From: Lysobacterales bacterium
GTDB lineage: Bacteria; Pseudomonadota; Gammaproteobacteria; Xanthomonadales; Rhodanobacteraceae
Direction: 5' to 3'
DNA length: 64,000 nucleotides
NCBI GenBank assembly: GCA_016707485.1
Contig: JADJHN010000001.1
Span: forward strand, 434,001-498,000
Position 1 is the first letter of the stretch, and every line of letters starts with the position of its first letter. Made by a program: the position numbers and the translations under genes. Of the stretch, positions 9,058 through 19,115 are shown in pieces. Below the pieces are notes generated by a model that searched no databases, had not been told where the DNA came from, and saw only the letters and a list, made by a program, of their open reading frames with translations.

Positions 9058-11727
9058 ATGAGTCTTGCCCGTTTCTTCTCCAAACCGCGTTGGCAATCCA
9101 AAGACGCGGCGACACGCCGTCATGCCGTAGCCACCGAGCAAGCCAGCGAACTGGTCGCGCAACTTGCGCGATTCGCGCGCGAAGATGTCGATGCCGGAGT
9201 TCGCCTGGCGGCCTTGAAGCGGCTGGCCGATCCGGGCCTGGCGCAAGCCATGGCCCAGGATGATGGCGACGAGGGCGTGCGCACTTCGGCGCGCAGCCTG
9301 TTTGCCGAATTGCTCACCGGAACGCATGCGGCGGCACCACCACTTGCTGACCGCATCCGCCTGTTGCGCGCCCAGGACGATGCGCGCCTGATTGAACAGA
9401 TCGCCACCCAGGCACCTGAAGCGGCGCTGCGCCTCGCGGCGCTGGCGCGAGTCGAGCGCCCTGCCCTGATCCTCGAACGTGTCACTGCCGATGCGGATGC
9501 GGGGGTGCGCCTGGCCGCGCTTGAACGCATCGACGATGAAAGCCAGCTCGCGCGCATCAGCGAACGTGCACGCAAGGGCGACAAGGTCATCAGCCGCCTG
9601 GCTGGCGAGCGTCTCGCCGCGCTGCGCATCGGGCGCGGCGATGTTGCCGAAATCACCGTGCAGGCGCGCAGCCTGTGCGAGCAACTCGAACGACTGTTGC
9701 GTGACGGCGAGGGCGACGAGCAGGCGGCGACGATCGCGGCCGCCTGGCAAGCGCTGGGCAGGAACGTGCCGCCAGCGCTGCTCGCGCGCTACCAGAGCGC
9801 ACGCGAATTGTTCGATCTCAGCCGTGACCCGCAACGCATCGCCCTGATGCGCCAACGCAGCGAGGATCGTCTGCGCCTGGGCACTGAATTGCGTGCCATC
9901 GAAGCCGGTTTGCGGGAACCGGCAAGCGCCGCGCGCGAAGACCTGCAGCAGCGCTTCAACGCGCTGGCGGAACTGCATGCCCGCTACGCCAATGACGAGG
10001 ACGAGTTTGGCACCGATGTCTCCGTGCGCTTCACTCGCGTCGGCGCACAACTGGCCACGCTGGCCGCCGTGCCGGTTGCAGCGCCGGCCGCAGCGCAAGC
10101 CGAAACCGACAACCGCCACGAGCAGGTCGCCGCCGAACGCGCGGCACGCAGCGCAGCGGCCCGTGCCGAACGCGAGCAAAAGGAAAAGGAACTTGCCCGC
10201 CAGATGCAGGAGGCGATCAGCGCCACGGCATCTGCCATGGCCGCCGGCAGGATCGCCGATGCGCATGTCCAGCACGAGCGGTTGGCGAAGTTGCGCCGCC
10301 AGCTCGGCCAGGTGCCTGCTTCGTTGCGCGAGGCGCTTGCCGAGGTCGAAAGCGATTACATCAGGCTGGCCGATGCGCAACGCTGGAGCGACGACACCCG
10401 TCGTCGGCAATTGTGCGAGGAACTCGAAGTGCTGCCGGAAACCGGACTGCATCCGGATGCGCTGGCGACACGGGTGCGCGAGATCCAGGCCGAATGGACC
10501 ACGCTTGACCGCCTCGAGGCACATGCCGCAGGCCGCAATGACGGTCTCGCTCGCCGCTTCCGCACGCTTTGCCAGAAGGCCATTGCACCGGCCAAACCGT
10601 ATTTCGAAAAGCGTGACGAGCTGCGCAAGCAGGGCAGCGAGGAAACCAGCCAGCTGATCGCCGAAGCCAAGGCTGCCGTGGCCAGCGAAAACCCCGATTG
10701 GCGCGCCCTCAACGAGATGCGCAAACGCAGCGTCGAAGGCCTGCGCACGCTCGATCGTGTCAACCCGCGCGAACGCAAGAACCTTGCCGCTGAACTCAAG
10801 CAGGTACTCGGCATCATCGATGAGCGCATCAAGACGCAGCACGCACAGATCGAGTCGGCGAAAGCGGCATTGATCGCGCGCGCGGCCGCCCTCGCCGAAC
10901 AAGCCGACACGCGCACGGCAATGAACCAGGCACGCGACCTGCAAAAACTCTGGCAGGCCACCGGCAACGGCAAGCGCGCGCGCGACCAGGCGCAATGGGT
11001 CGTCTTCCGCGCTGCCATCGACGCGGTGTTCGCACGTGCAGACAGCGAGCGCGCCGAGCGAACCGCGCACGATCGACAGGCTGTGGAAGCCGCCGAAGGC
11101 CTCTGCGCCGAACTCGAAGCCGTGGCCAGCGCCAACGGCGCCGCGGATCGCAGCGAGGTGCAGCGCATCGAATCCGCGTGGCGCGCACTTGCTCCGGGCG
11201 ACGCGGCGTTGCGACAACGCTTCCAGCGCGCCCGGGATGCCCTGGAAGCCCTCACCGCAAAGCTCGACAAGGACAAGCGCCGGGCTCATTTCGATGCCTG
11301 GGTCGCCCACTACGACCTGTTGCGTCGATTCGAAACAAGGCAGATCGACGGCGAAGCACTGAGCGCCGCGCGCGCACGATTGGCACCGCTTGTCATTGGC
11401 GCGGACGCTTTCCAGGCGCGTATCGAGGCCGTGGCCGACGGATATGCCATTGCCACCGCGGATGCCGATGACCTGCGTGATTGCGTGCTCGAGGCCGAGC
11501 AGCTCGCCGGGCTCGAATCTGCCGGGGAGGATCGACAGCGGCGCATGGATCTGCAGGTCGAGAAGCTGGCCGCACGCATGCGTGGCGTGCAGGCACCTGC
11601 AGCCGCGGCAGCGCTTGAGGAATTGATGACGCGCTGGATCGAACTCGGTTTGCCTGGCGACGGCGATGGCGAACGGGAAGCGCGGTTCAAGCACGCAGCG
11701 GCGGCGATCCTCGATACGCTGGGCTAG
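9058..11727 (+). CDS. DUF349 domain protein, large coiled-coil protein
   Basis: 889 residues, very rich in Ala, Arg and Glu. The first 200 residues read like HEAT-type helical repeats (RLAALKRLADPGLAQAMAQ, RLAALARVERPALILERV, RLAALERIDDESQLARI). The rest contains several DUF349 units, recognisable by their spacing of Trp and Arg (ADAQRWSDDTRRRQLCEELE, KLWQATGNGKRARDQAQWV, DPDWRALNEMRKR-like segments). There are no membrane segments or signal peptide, so it is probably cytoplasmic. DUF349 proteins are common in Gammaproteobacteria but have no assigned biochemical role. The gap to the TraB-like gene is 31 bp. Confidence 0.8.
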   Translation: MSLARFFSKPRWQSKDAATRRHAVATEQASELVAQLARFAREDVDAGVRLAALKRLADPGLAQAMAQDDGDEGVRTSARSLFAELLTGTHAAAPPLADRIRLLRAQDDARLIEQIATQAPEAALRLAALARVERPALILERVTADADAGVRLAALERIDDESQLARISERARKGDKVISRLAGERLAALRIGRGDVAEITVQARSLCEQLERLLRDGEGDEQAATIAAAWQALGRNVPPALLARYQSARELFDLSRDPQRIALMRQRSEDRLRLGTELRAIEAGLREPASAAREDLQQRFNALAELHARYANDEDEFGTDVSVRFTRVGAQLATLAAVPVAAPAAAQAETDNRHEQVAAERAARSAAARAEREQKEKELARQMQEAISATASAMAAGRIADAHVQHERLAKLRRQLGQVPASLREALAEVESDYIRLADAQRWSDDTRRRQLCEELEVLPETGLHPDALATRVREIQAEWTTLDRLEAHAAGRNDGLARRFRTLCQKAIAPAKPYFEKRDELRKQGSEETSQLIAEAKAAVASENPDWRALNEMRKRSVEGLRTLDRVNPRERKNLAAELKQVLGIIDERIKTQHAQIESAKAALIARAAALAEQADTRTAMNQARDLQKLWQATGNGKRARDQAQWVVFRAAIDAVFARADSERAERTAHDRQAVEAAEGLCAELEAVASANGAADRSEVQRIESAWRALAPGDAALRQRFQRARDALEALTAKLDKDKRRAHFDAWVAHYDLLRRFETRQIDGEALSAARARLAPLVIGADAFQARIEAVADGYAIATADADDLRDCVLEAEQLAGLESAGEDRQRRMDLQVEKLAARMRGVQAPAAAAALEELMTRWIELGLPGDGDGEREARFKHAAAAILDTLG

Positions 11728-11840
11728 CTTTGCATCTGCGCCAAGCGGGATTCGGTGCCGTGCAAACAAGGGCATAGGGCACGAATACCCTTCATGCATG
11801 AATCCGGCGATCGGCGCAGGCGCATTGGCATTGCACGGGC

Positions 11841-11862
11841 AATGGTTTCCGCTGGAACCATT
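11841..11862. repeat. Imperfect inverted repeat upstream of gltB
   Basis: AATGGTTTCC, a GCT spacer and GGAACCATT form a near-perfect dyad with one extra T. It lies about 160 bp before gltB in the 291-bp region that should hold the gltBD promoter. A TTGACG hexamer follows at 11879-11884. It is a candidate operator or hairpin; no regulator can be named. Confidence 0.4.
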
Positions 11863-11913
11863 TGGACGTCCATTTAGTTTGACGCATCGCAGCAATTGTG
11901 ATTGATTGGAGTT

Positions 11914-11934
11914 GCATCGATTACTGATCGATGC
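11914..11934. repeat. Perfect 8-bp inverted repeat upstream of gltB
   Basis: GCATCGAT, five bases, ATCGATGC: a perfect dyad about 85 bp upstream of the gltB start. It could be a protein-binding site or a leader hairpin of the gltBD transcript. Confidence 0.4.
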
Positions 11935-12018
11935 CACAGCGACGGGAATGCGCCGTGTTGAACTCCTCGGGCAACCCGTCATGGATGAGCGCGCCCGACT
12001 TTTGCGCAGGATGCTTCA

Positions 12019-15000
12019 ATGACAGCGCTGCAGGCTACCGGACTTTACGATCCCGCTTTCGAACACGACAGTTGCGGCTTTGGTCTGATTGCCAACATCG
12101 ACGGCAAAGCCAGTACCTGGCTTGTCGATCAGGCGTTTTCCGCGCTTGCGAAGATGTCGCATCGTGGCGGCGTCAATGCCGATGGCATTACCGGTGATGG
12201 GTGCGGCGTATTGATCTATCGCGCCGATGCCTGGTTGCGCGCATTGGCCAACGAAGCATCCATCACGATTGCCGAGCACTTCGCCGCAGGACTGGTCTTC
12301 GTCGACCGCGATGAGGTCAAGGCCGACGCTGCAGCGCAGCAGTTGGAACGATGTCTGCGCGAAGAAGGCGTCCATCCGGCTGGCTGGCGTGATGTCCCAG
12401 TCCGCGACGAACCTTGCGGTCCGCTCGGTCGCGCGAGCCGGCCGCGCATCCGCCAGATCTTCGTCAATGCCCCCGACGGCATGGACGAGGCGGCATTCGA
12501 TCGCGCCCTGTTCCGCGCACGCCGGCGCAGCGAACTCGCCCTGCCCGACGACGAAGTGTTTTATGTCGTCAGCCTGGCCGCGGCGACCATCGGCTACAAG
12601 GCGATGGCCGCACCGGGTCGCCTGCGCGATGTTTTTCCGGATCTGCAGCATGCCGAACTGGAAAGTGCGGCGGTCACCTTTCATCAGCGCTTCTCGACCA
12701 ATACATCGCCCAACTGGAAGCTGGCCCAGCCGTTCCGCATGCTTGCCCACAACGGCGAGATCAACACGATCCGCGCCAATCGCAACTGGGCGCTGGCGCG
12801 CCAGCCGAAACTGCACTCGCCCCTGCTCGACATTTCCGACATCGGCGATCACGTCAGTCGCAGCGGTTCGGATTCGCAAAGCCTCGACAACATGTTCGAG
12901 CTGCTGGTCGAAGGCGGCATCGACCTGCTGGCAAGCACGCGCATCCTCGTACCACCGGCTTGGAGCGCCGACGAGAACCTCGATCAGGATCTCGAAGCGT
13001 TTTATCAATATTACGCGCTGCATACCGAACCCTGGGATGGCCCGGCGGGTCTGGTCATGTGCGATGCGCGGCATGCCGTGTGCGCGCTGGATCGCAACGG
13101 CCTGCGCCCGGCGCGTTGGTCGCAGAGCGATGATGGCCATCTGATTGTCGCCTCCGAAGCAGGCCTGTGGGATGTGCCCGAGCAACGCATCGTCGCCAAG
13201 GGCCGGCTCGGACCCGGCCAGATGCTGGCGGTGGATCTGCTTGCACATCGCCTGCTCGACAGCGCGGCGATCGATCGCATCAATGCCGGCCGCGCGCCGT
13301 ACCGCGAGTGGTTGCGCGCAGGCGTGATCTACCTGGAATCCCATTTGATCGATCCGGCCTTGGCCGCCGAGCCGATGCCGGCCGACGTGCTCGCGCGGTT
13401 CCAGAAGCAATTTGCACTGACCTGCGAGGAGCGCGACATCGTGCTCAAGACGCTGGCCGAAACCGGAGCCGAGGCGACCGGCTCGATGGGTGATGACACG
13501 CCGATTGCGGTGATGTCGCAGCAATCGCGCTCGCTGTATGACTATTTCCGCCAGGCATTTGCGCAGGTGACCAATCCGCCGATTGATCCCTTGCGCGAGC
13601 GCATGGTGATGTCGCTGGTTTCGCAGATCGGCCTGGAAGGCAACCTGTTTGATCTCTCCGCCGACAGCGCGCGCCAGGTCCTGCTCAGTTCGCCGGTACT
13701 CTCGCAACGCAAGCTGCGCCAACTGCTGGCCTTGCCGCACCTGGCCGACCGCCAGATCCGCATCGATCTCTATTACGACGAGGAAATCGGCCTCAGGAAG
13801 GCACTGGAAGACATCTGCCGGCAGGCCGAGCACGCCGTGCGCGAGGGCGCAGCCATGGTGCTGTTGTCCGACCGCTATCCGCAACCGGGCCTGACGCAGA
13901 TCCATGCCCTGCTCGCCACCGGCGCAATCCATGCGCATCTGACCCGCACGCAACTGCGCTGCGACTGCAACCTGCTGGTGGAAACCGGCACAGCGCGCGA
14001 TGCGCATCATTTCGCCTGCCTGATCGGCTTCGGCGCGACGGCCGTTTATCCGTTCCTCTCCTACCAGACCTTGTTCGACATGAACCAGCGTGGCGAGATC
14101 AAGGGCGGCGAGAACGAAACCGTGCACGAGATCGGCCGCACCTACCGCCACGGCATCCGCAAGGGCCTGCTCAAGATTCTCTCGAAGATGGGAATCTCTA
14201 CCATTGCCGGCTATCGCGGCGCGCAGCTGTTCGAAATCGTCGGACTCGATCGCGAAGTCGTCGACATGTGTTTCCCCGGCACGCCCTCGCGCATTGCCGG
14301 CGCCGGCTTCGTCGACATCGAGAATGAATACCGCACGCAACTGGCGCGCTCGCGCAATCCCAACTACACCCTGCCCGCCGGCGGCCTGCTCAAGGCGCTA
14401 CCGGATGGCGAATACCACATGTACAACCCGGGCGTGGTCGGCCATCTGCAGAGCGCCGTGCGCAGCGGCGACAGCTCCCACTACCGAAAATACGCCGAAG
14501 CCGTGAACACGCGTCCGCCATCGGCGCTGCGTGATCTGCTCGCCCTGCGCGATGACATGCAAGCGATCCCGCTCGACGCGGTCGAGGCGCGGGAAACCAT
14601 CGTCAAGCGTTTCGATTCGGCCGGCATGTCGCTGGGCGCCTTGTCACCGGAGGCGCACGAGGCACTGGCGATCGGCATGAACCGGCTTGGCGCGCGCTCC
14701 AATTCGGGCGAAGGCGGCGAGGATCCGGCCCGCTACGGCACCGAGAAAACCTCGAAGATCAAGCAGGTCGCCTCCGGTCGTTTCGGCGTCACCGCCGCCT
14801 ACCTGGCCAGCGCCGAGGTATTGCAGATCAAGATTGCGCAAGGCGCAAAGCCCGGCGAAGGCGGCCAGCTCCCGGGCGACAAGGTAAACGGCCTGATTGC
14901 CCGCCTGCGCCATGCAAAGCCCGGCATCGGCTTGATCTCGCCGCCGCCGCATCATGACATCTACTCGATCGAGGACCTCACCGAACTCATCCACGATCTG

Positions 15001-16482
15001 CGCGAAGTCAATCCGCGTGCGCTGGTCTCGGTGAAGCTGGTTTCGCATGCCGGAGTCGGCACGATTGCTGCCGGCGTGGTCAAGGCCGGTGCCGACCTGA
15101 TCACCATCTCCGGCCATGATGGCGGTACCGGCGCGAGTCCGATCACCTCGATCCGCTATGCCGGAACGCCGTGGGAATTGGGTTTGTCGGAAACCCACCA
15201 GACCCTGGTCGGAAACGGCCTGCGCAACCGGGTCATCGTGCAGACCGATGGCGGCCTGAAGACCGGGCTCGACGTGATCAAGGCGGCCATCCTCGGTGCC
15301 GATTCATTCGGTTTCGGCACCGGCCCGATGGTTGCGCTCGGCTGCAAATACCTGCGCATCTGCCATCTCAATTCCTGCGCAACCGGCATTGCCACGCAAA
15401 ACGACATCCTGCGCCGCCAGCATTTCATCGGCGCGCCCGAGATGGTCCAGCATTTTTTCCAGTTCATTGCCGATGACGTGCGCGAGCGACTGGCGGCGCT
15501 CGGCATGCGCTCGCTGCAAGAGCTGGTCGGGCGCACCGACCTGCTGCGCATCCTGCCCGGCATTACCGCCAAGCAGGCCAAGCTCGATCTCGGCAGTCTG
15601 CTCGTACGCGTCGACAACCAGGGCATTTCAACCGACGCGTGCGCGGCTGGCCCGCTGGCACCGGCTGCGACCGAACTTGCCCTCGCCACTGCGCGGGATA
15701 CACGCGAAGCCGTGGCCAATCGTCGTGGCGGACATTACCGCTACACGATCAGCAACGTCGATCGCGCAATCGGAGCACGACTTTCCGGCGAGATCGCGCG
15801 CGCCCATGGCGACCAGGGCATGCTTGATGCACCGATCACGCTCGATCTTGAAGGGTCGGCCGGACAGAGTTTCGGTGCCTGGAATGTCGGCGGCCTCGAT
15901 CTCGTCCTGACCGGCGAGGCCAACGATGGCGTCGGCAAGGGCATGACCGGCGGACGCATCGTCGTGCGCCCGGCGGCAGGCGTGAAGTTCGTCGCGCATG
16001 AATCGAGCATCATCGGCAATACCTGCCTGTACGGCGCCACCGGCGGAGAACTGTATGCCGCCGGTCGTGCCGGCGAGCGCTTCGCCGTGCGCAACTCGGG
16101 CGCACTCGCCGTGGTTGAAGGGCTCGGTGACCACGGCTGCGAATACATGACTGGCGGCACCATCGTCGTGCTCGGTCGCAGCGGCCTCAATTTCGGGGCC
16201 GGCATGACCGGTGGCTTCGCCTATGTGCTCGATCTCGAGCGCGATTTCTTCGATCGCTACAACCACGAACTGGTCGACATCAACCGTATCTCGCTCGAAG
16301 GCATGGAAAACCACCTGCAGCATCTGCGCGCGCTGATGCAAGCGCATATCGACGCCACCGGCAGCGCCTGGGCGCGCCAGTTGTTCGGCGATTTCCGCGA
16401 TGTCCTGCACAAGGTCTGGCTGGTCAAGCCGAAAGCCGCAAGCCTCGCCGCACTGTCGGCGGAACTGCGGGAGGCAGCATGA
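12019..16482 (+). CDS. gltB: Glutamate synthase (NADPH) large subunit
   Basis: GOGAT alpha subunit: takes the amide of glutamine and makes glutamate from 2-oxoglutarate, with GltD supplying electrons. 1487 residues, normal length. The nucleophile is Cys19 (HDSCGFGLIA) after a short propeptide. The class II amidotransferase domain runs to about residue 410, the central domain to about 760, and the FMN synthase domain to about 1190. The 3Fe-4S cysteines are Cys1109, Cys1115 and Cys1120 (GCKYLRICHLNSC). The C-terminal GXGXG domain shows many Gly repeats (GGRIVVRP, GATGGELYAAGRAGERFAVRN). ATG 12019 has AGGA eight bases upstream. Its stop overlaps the gltD start by four bases (ATGA), so translation is coupled. 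Confidence 0.97.
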   Translation: MTALQATGLYDPAFEHDSCGFGLIANIDGKASTWLVDQAFSALAKMSHRGGVNADGITGDGCGVLIYRADAWLRALANEASITIAEHFAAGLVFVDRDEVKADAAAQQLERCLREEGVHPAGWRDVPVRDEPCGPLGRASRPRIRQIFVNAPDGMDEAAFDRALFRARRRSELALPDDEVFYVVSLAAATIGYKAMAAPGRLRDVFPDLQHAELESAAVTFHQRFSTNTSPNWKLAQPFRMLAHNGEINTIRANRNWALARQPKLHSPLLDISDIGDHVSRSGSDSQSLDNMFELLVEGGIDLLASTRILVPPAWSADENLDQDLEAFYQYYALHTEPWDGPAGLVMCDARHAVCALDRNGLRPARWSQSDDGHLIVASEAGLWDVPEQRIVAKGRLGPGQMLAVDLLAHRLLDSAAIDRINAGRAPYREWLRAGVIYLESHLIDPALAAEPMPADVLARFQKQFALTCEERDIVLKTLAETGAEATGSMGDDTPIAVMSQQSRSLYDYFRQAFAQVTNPPIDPLRERMVMSLVSQIGLEGNLFDLSADSARQVLLSSPVLSQRKLRQLLALPHLADRQIRIDLYYDEEIGLRKALEDICRQAEHAVREGAAMVLLSDRYPQPGLTQIHALLATGAIHAHLTRTQLRCDCNLLVETGTARDAHHFACLIGFGATAVYPFLSYQTLFDMNQRGEIKGGENETVHEIGRTYRHGIRKGLLKILSKMGISTIAGYRGAQLFEIVGLDREVVDMCFPGTPSRIAGAGFVDIENEYRTQLARSRNPNYTLPAGGLLKALPDGEYHMYNPGVVGHLQSAVRSGDSSHYRKYAEAVNTRPPSALRDLLALRDDMQAIPLDAVEARETIVKRFDSAGMSLGALSPEAHEALAIGMNRLGARSNSGEGGEDPARYGTEKTSKIKQVASGRFGVTAAYLASAEVLQIKIAQGAKPGEGGQLPGDKVNGLIARLRHAKPGIGLISPPPHHDIYSIEDLTELIHDLREVNPRALVSVKLVSHAGVGTIAAGVVKAGADLITISGHDGGTGASPITSIRYAGTPWELGLSETHQTLVGNGLRNRVIVQTDGGLKTGLDVIKAAILGADSFGFGTGPMVALGCKYLRICHLNSCATGIATQNDILRRQHFIGAPEMVQHFFQFIADDVRERLAALGMRSLQELVGRTDLLRILPGITAKQAKLDLGSLLVRVDNQGISTDACAAGPLAPAATELALATARDTREAVANRRGGHYRYTISNVDRAIGARLSGEIARAHGDQGMLDAPITLDLEGSAGQSFGAWNVGGLDLVLTGEANDGVGKGMTGGRIVVRPAAGVKFVAHESSIIGNTCLYGATGGELYAAGRAGERFAVRNSGALAVVEGLGDHGCEYMTGGTIVVLGRSGLNFGAGMTGGFAYVLDLERDFFDRYNHELVDINRISLEGMENHLQHLRALMQAHIDATGSAWARQLFGDFRDVLHKVWLVKPKAASLAALSAELREAA

Positions 16483-17888
16483 GCGAGCGCCCGTTTCCGT
16501 TCCTCAAGTTTCCGCGCGCCCTGCCCAGCGAAGTCCGCATTCCGATTCGCGTCGTCAACTTCAACGAGATCCATGCCGATTTTCTTGGCAGCGAGCGCGT
16601 CGACCAGGCCTCGCGCTGCATCGATTGCGGCAATCCTTATTGCTCGTGGGGCTGCCCGCTCGGCAACCGCATCCCGCAATGGTTGAAACTAGCCCGCGAA
16701 GGTCGCGTCGAGGACGCCGCCACGCTGATGCACGAAACCAATCCGCTGCCTGAAATCTGCGGTCGCGTGTGTCCGCATGATCGACTCTGCGAGGGCGTCT
16801 GCACGCTGGAGCAAGGTTTCGGCGCGGTCAGCATTGGCGCCATCGAACGCTCGATCACCGACGAGGCGATCCGGCGCGGCTGGCGGCCCGCGGAAGCGAC
16901 GTCAAGGACCGACAAGCGCGTCGCCATCATCGGCGCAGGCCCGGCCGGACTCGCCGCTGCCGATCGCCTCGCCCGCGCCGGCGTCAGTGCCGATGTGTTT
17001 GACCGCCACGAGGAAATCGGTGGCTTGCTGACCTTCGGCATTCCCTCCTTCAAGCTCGAAAAAGACATCGTGCGCAGGCGCCGCCAAGTACTCGAAGAGC
17101 AAGGCGTGCGCTTCCATCTTGGCGTCAGGGTCGGCCACGATGTCGCTTTCGAAAGGCTCGTCGACGACTACGATGCCGTGTTCGTGGCGACCGGTGCCTA
17201 CACCGCAGTCGATGCGCAATTGCCGGGCCAGGACCTGTCCGGCGTGATCGTCGCCCTGCCCTTCCTGATTGCCAACGCGCGCCAGCAACTCGGCACGGCA
17301 ACAGTCGCCGACGTACTGCCGGACCTGAAAGGCAAGCGAGTCGTCGTCCTTGGTGGCGGCGACACGGCGATGGATTGCGTGCGCACCTCCGTGCGTCTCG
17401 GTGCGGAACGCGTGACCTGCGTCTATCGTCGCGACGAGGAAAACATGCCGGGCTCGCGCAAGGAAGTGAAGAACGCGCGCGATGAAGGCGTGATCTTCCG
17501 TTTTCTCGCGCAACCGCTGGCGATTGTCGGTGATGGCCACGTCGATGGTGTCGAGATCGTCGACACCGAACTGGTCGCCGAGGCGGGCGGCCGCGCAAGG
17601 GCGAAAGTCATCGCCAACGGCACGCAGACCATTCCGGCCGACATCGTGATCCTCTCGTTCGGCTTTCTTGCGAGCCCACCGGATTGGTGCGCCAGCGCCG
17701 GCATCGAACTCGACAACAACGGACGCCTCAAGGTCGGCGGCCCGTCGCGACTTCCACAACAAACCGCACATCCCAAGGTATTCGCCGGCGGCGACACCGT
17801 GCGCGGAGCCGATCTGGTCGTGCGCGCCGTGCTCGACGGCCGCGAAGCCGCCCGCTCGATCCTCAGCCAACTGGGCGTCGTTGCCTGA
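16479..17888 (+). CDS. gltD: Glutamate synthase small subunit
   Basis: The beta subunit of GOGAT moves electrons from NADPH through FAD and 4Fe-4S clusters to GltB. 469 residues. N-terminal cluster cysteines are in RCIDCGNPYCSWGCP (Cys47, 50, 55, 59) and CGRVCPHDRLCEGVC. The FAD-binding motif GAGPAGLAAADRLARAG and the NADPH-binding motif VVVLGGGDTAMDCV are both present. It overlaps gltB by four bases, and the next gene, a response regulator, follows after 31 bp. Confidence 0.96.
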   Translation: MSERPFPFLKFPRALPSEVRIPIRVVNFNEIHADFLGSERVDQASRCIDCGNPYCSWGCPLGNRIPQWLKLAREGRVEDAATLMHETNPLPEICGRVCPHDRLCEGVCTLEQGFGAVSIGAIERSITDEAIRRGWRPAEATSRTDKRVAIIGAGPAGLAAADRLARAGVSADVFDRHEEIGGLLTFGIPSFKLEKDIVRRRRQVLEEQGVRFHLGVRVGHDVAFERLVDDYDAVFVATGAYTAVDAQLPGQDLSGVIVALPFLIANARQQLGTATVADVLPDLKGKRVVVLGGGDTAMDCVRTSVRLGAERVTCVYRRDEENMPGSRKEVKNARDEGVIFRFLAQPLAIVGDGHVDGVEIVDTELVAEAGGRARAKVIANGTQTIPADIVILSFGFLASPPDWCASAGIELDNNGRLKVGGPSRLPQQTAHPKVFAGGDTVRGADLVVRAVLDGREAARSILSQLGVVA

Positions 17889-17919
17889 CTTGGCTGGCGC
17901 TTCGCGCTAGTCTCTGCGC

Positions 17920-18579
17920 ATGACCCGCATCCTCGTCGTCGATGATCACCCGCTGTTCCGCCTTGCCCTTGTGCAGGCGGTCGGCAATCTCGAAGTCGAG
18001 ACAGAAATCATCGAGGCCGATGGACTGGATTCGGCTCGCGAGGTGTTGGGCCGGCGCGCCGATGTCGACCTGATCCTGCTCGATCTGCACATGCCCGGCA
18101 GCCATGGCTTGATGGGTCTGGTCAGTCTGCGCAGCGAGTTTCCGGCAGTCGCCGTGATCATGATTTCGGCCAATGATGATCCGCTGGTCATGCGCCGTGC
18201 GCTGACCTATGGCGCCGCAGGCTTCATCCCCAAGCGCAGCAGCATCGGTGAAATCCAGAGCATGCTGCGCGCCGTGATTGCCTGCGAGGATCTGCCACCG
18301 TCAGCGCTGCATGATCGCCACGGAAGCGAAGCCGCCCATGATCGCGAGCTGGCCAAGCGCCTGGCTACGTTGAGCCCGCAACAACTGCGCGTGCTTGGCC
18401 TGGTTGCCGATGGCCTGCTCAACAAGCAGATCGCCGACCGCCTGGATATCCAGGAGCGCACGGTCAAGGCGCACATGAGCGCCGTGTTCGAGCGCCTCGA
18501 TGTGCGCAACCGCACGCAAGCCAGCACCTTGCTGCGCTCACTCGAAATCGCCGATCCCTCGCGCACCGTTGCGGACTGA
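17920..18579 (+). CDS. NarL/LuxR-type response regulator
   Basis: 219 residues. Receiver domain (1-120) with acidic pair Asp8-Asp9, phospho-acceptor Asp55 (LLDLHMPG) and Lys in FIPKRSS. A GerE-type helix-turn-helix follows (about 150-210: LSPQQLRVLGLVADGLLNKQ, ERTVKAHMSAVFERLDVRNR). It is a DNA-binding transcription factor of the cytoplasm. No histidine kinase lies nearby, so its partner is elsewhere. Only 31 bp separate it from gltD, so it may be on the gltBD transcript; a link to nitrogen regulation would be inference only. Confidence 0.9.
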   Translation: MTRILVVDDHPLFRLALVQAVGNLEVETEIIEADGLDSAREVLGRRADVDLILLDLHMPGSHGLMGLVSLRSEFPAVAVIMISANDDPLVMRRALTYGAAGFIPKRSSIGEIQSMLRAVIACEDLPPSALHDRHGSEAAHDRELAKRLATLSPQQLRVLGLVADGLLNKQIADRLDIQERTVKAHMSAVFERLDVRNRTQASTLLRSLEIADPSRTVAD

Positions 18580-18773
18580 AGCCCAGGCCGCCCAGACTGC
18601 ATGTCTTGCTGCAGACGACTTTCCACGGCGCAAACGCCCTGGATTCGATGACCGATCCGATCCCCCTGTTCGCTGGCAAGAGGAAAGGCGGTGGCGGCGC
18701 CAGGGAACCAATCTTCTGAATCGCACTCCCACATTGCGGTCGCAATCCTGCGATCCAGAAGAGGAGGTGGACA

Positions 18774-19115
18774 ATGCCGGGAAGAATGGTTCTTGCGTTC
18801 GCGCTTGCATTTGCGGCGGCGGCTCCGTTATCGGCAATCGCAGCGAGCGTGGCCGATGCCGGATCACGAGCCAAGCCCGCGCTTGAGGTCATCATGTACT
18901 CGACCGCGACCTGCGGATATTGCGCGAAGGCGCGCCAGTGGTTCACTGGCCACAAGGTCGCCTGGGACGAGCGCGATGTCGAAACCTCGACTGCGGCGCA
19001 AAAGGAATGGAAAGCCCTGGGCGGCGTCGGCACACCGCTGATCGTGGTCAACGGCAAACCATTCCACGGTTTCATGGAAGGTGCCATAGAAGCCGAGATT
19101 GCCAAATACCGTTGA
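18774..19115 (+). CDS. Secreted glutaredoxin-like protein
   Basis: 113 residues: a Sec signal peptide of about 24 residues (MPGRMVLAFALAFAAAAPL, cleavage near AIAA) followed by a glutaredoxin domain. The active site is Cys47-Gly-Tyr-Cys50, with the cis-proline loop GTPLIVVNG and the GFMEG glutathione-side loop. Cytoplasmic glutaredoxins have no signal peptide, so this one probably works on periplasmic thiols. The start is fixed by AGGAGGTGG just upstream of ATG 18774. No partner redox protein is adjacent. Confidence 0.85.
   Translation: MPGRMVLAFALAFAAAAPLSAIAASVADAGSRAKPALEVIMYSTATCGYCAKARQWFTGHKVAWDERDVETSTAAQKEWKALGGVGTPLIVVNGKPFHGFMEGAIEAEIAKYR

Noticed and set aside
9034..11982. Open minus-strand frame of about 980 codons opposite the DUF349 gene
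   Set aside because: Composition is a mirror of the Ala/Arg/Glu-rich sense gene; no family features.
12016..14340. Open minus-strand frame of about 770 codons opposite gltB
   Set aside because: gltB is certain on the other strand and the antisense product has no recognisable domain.
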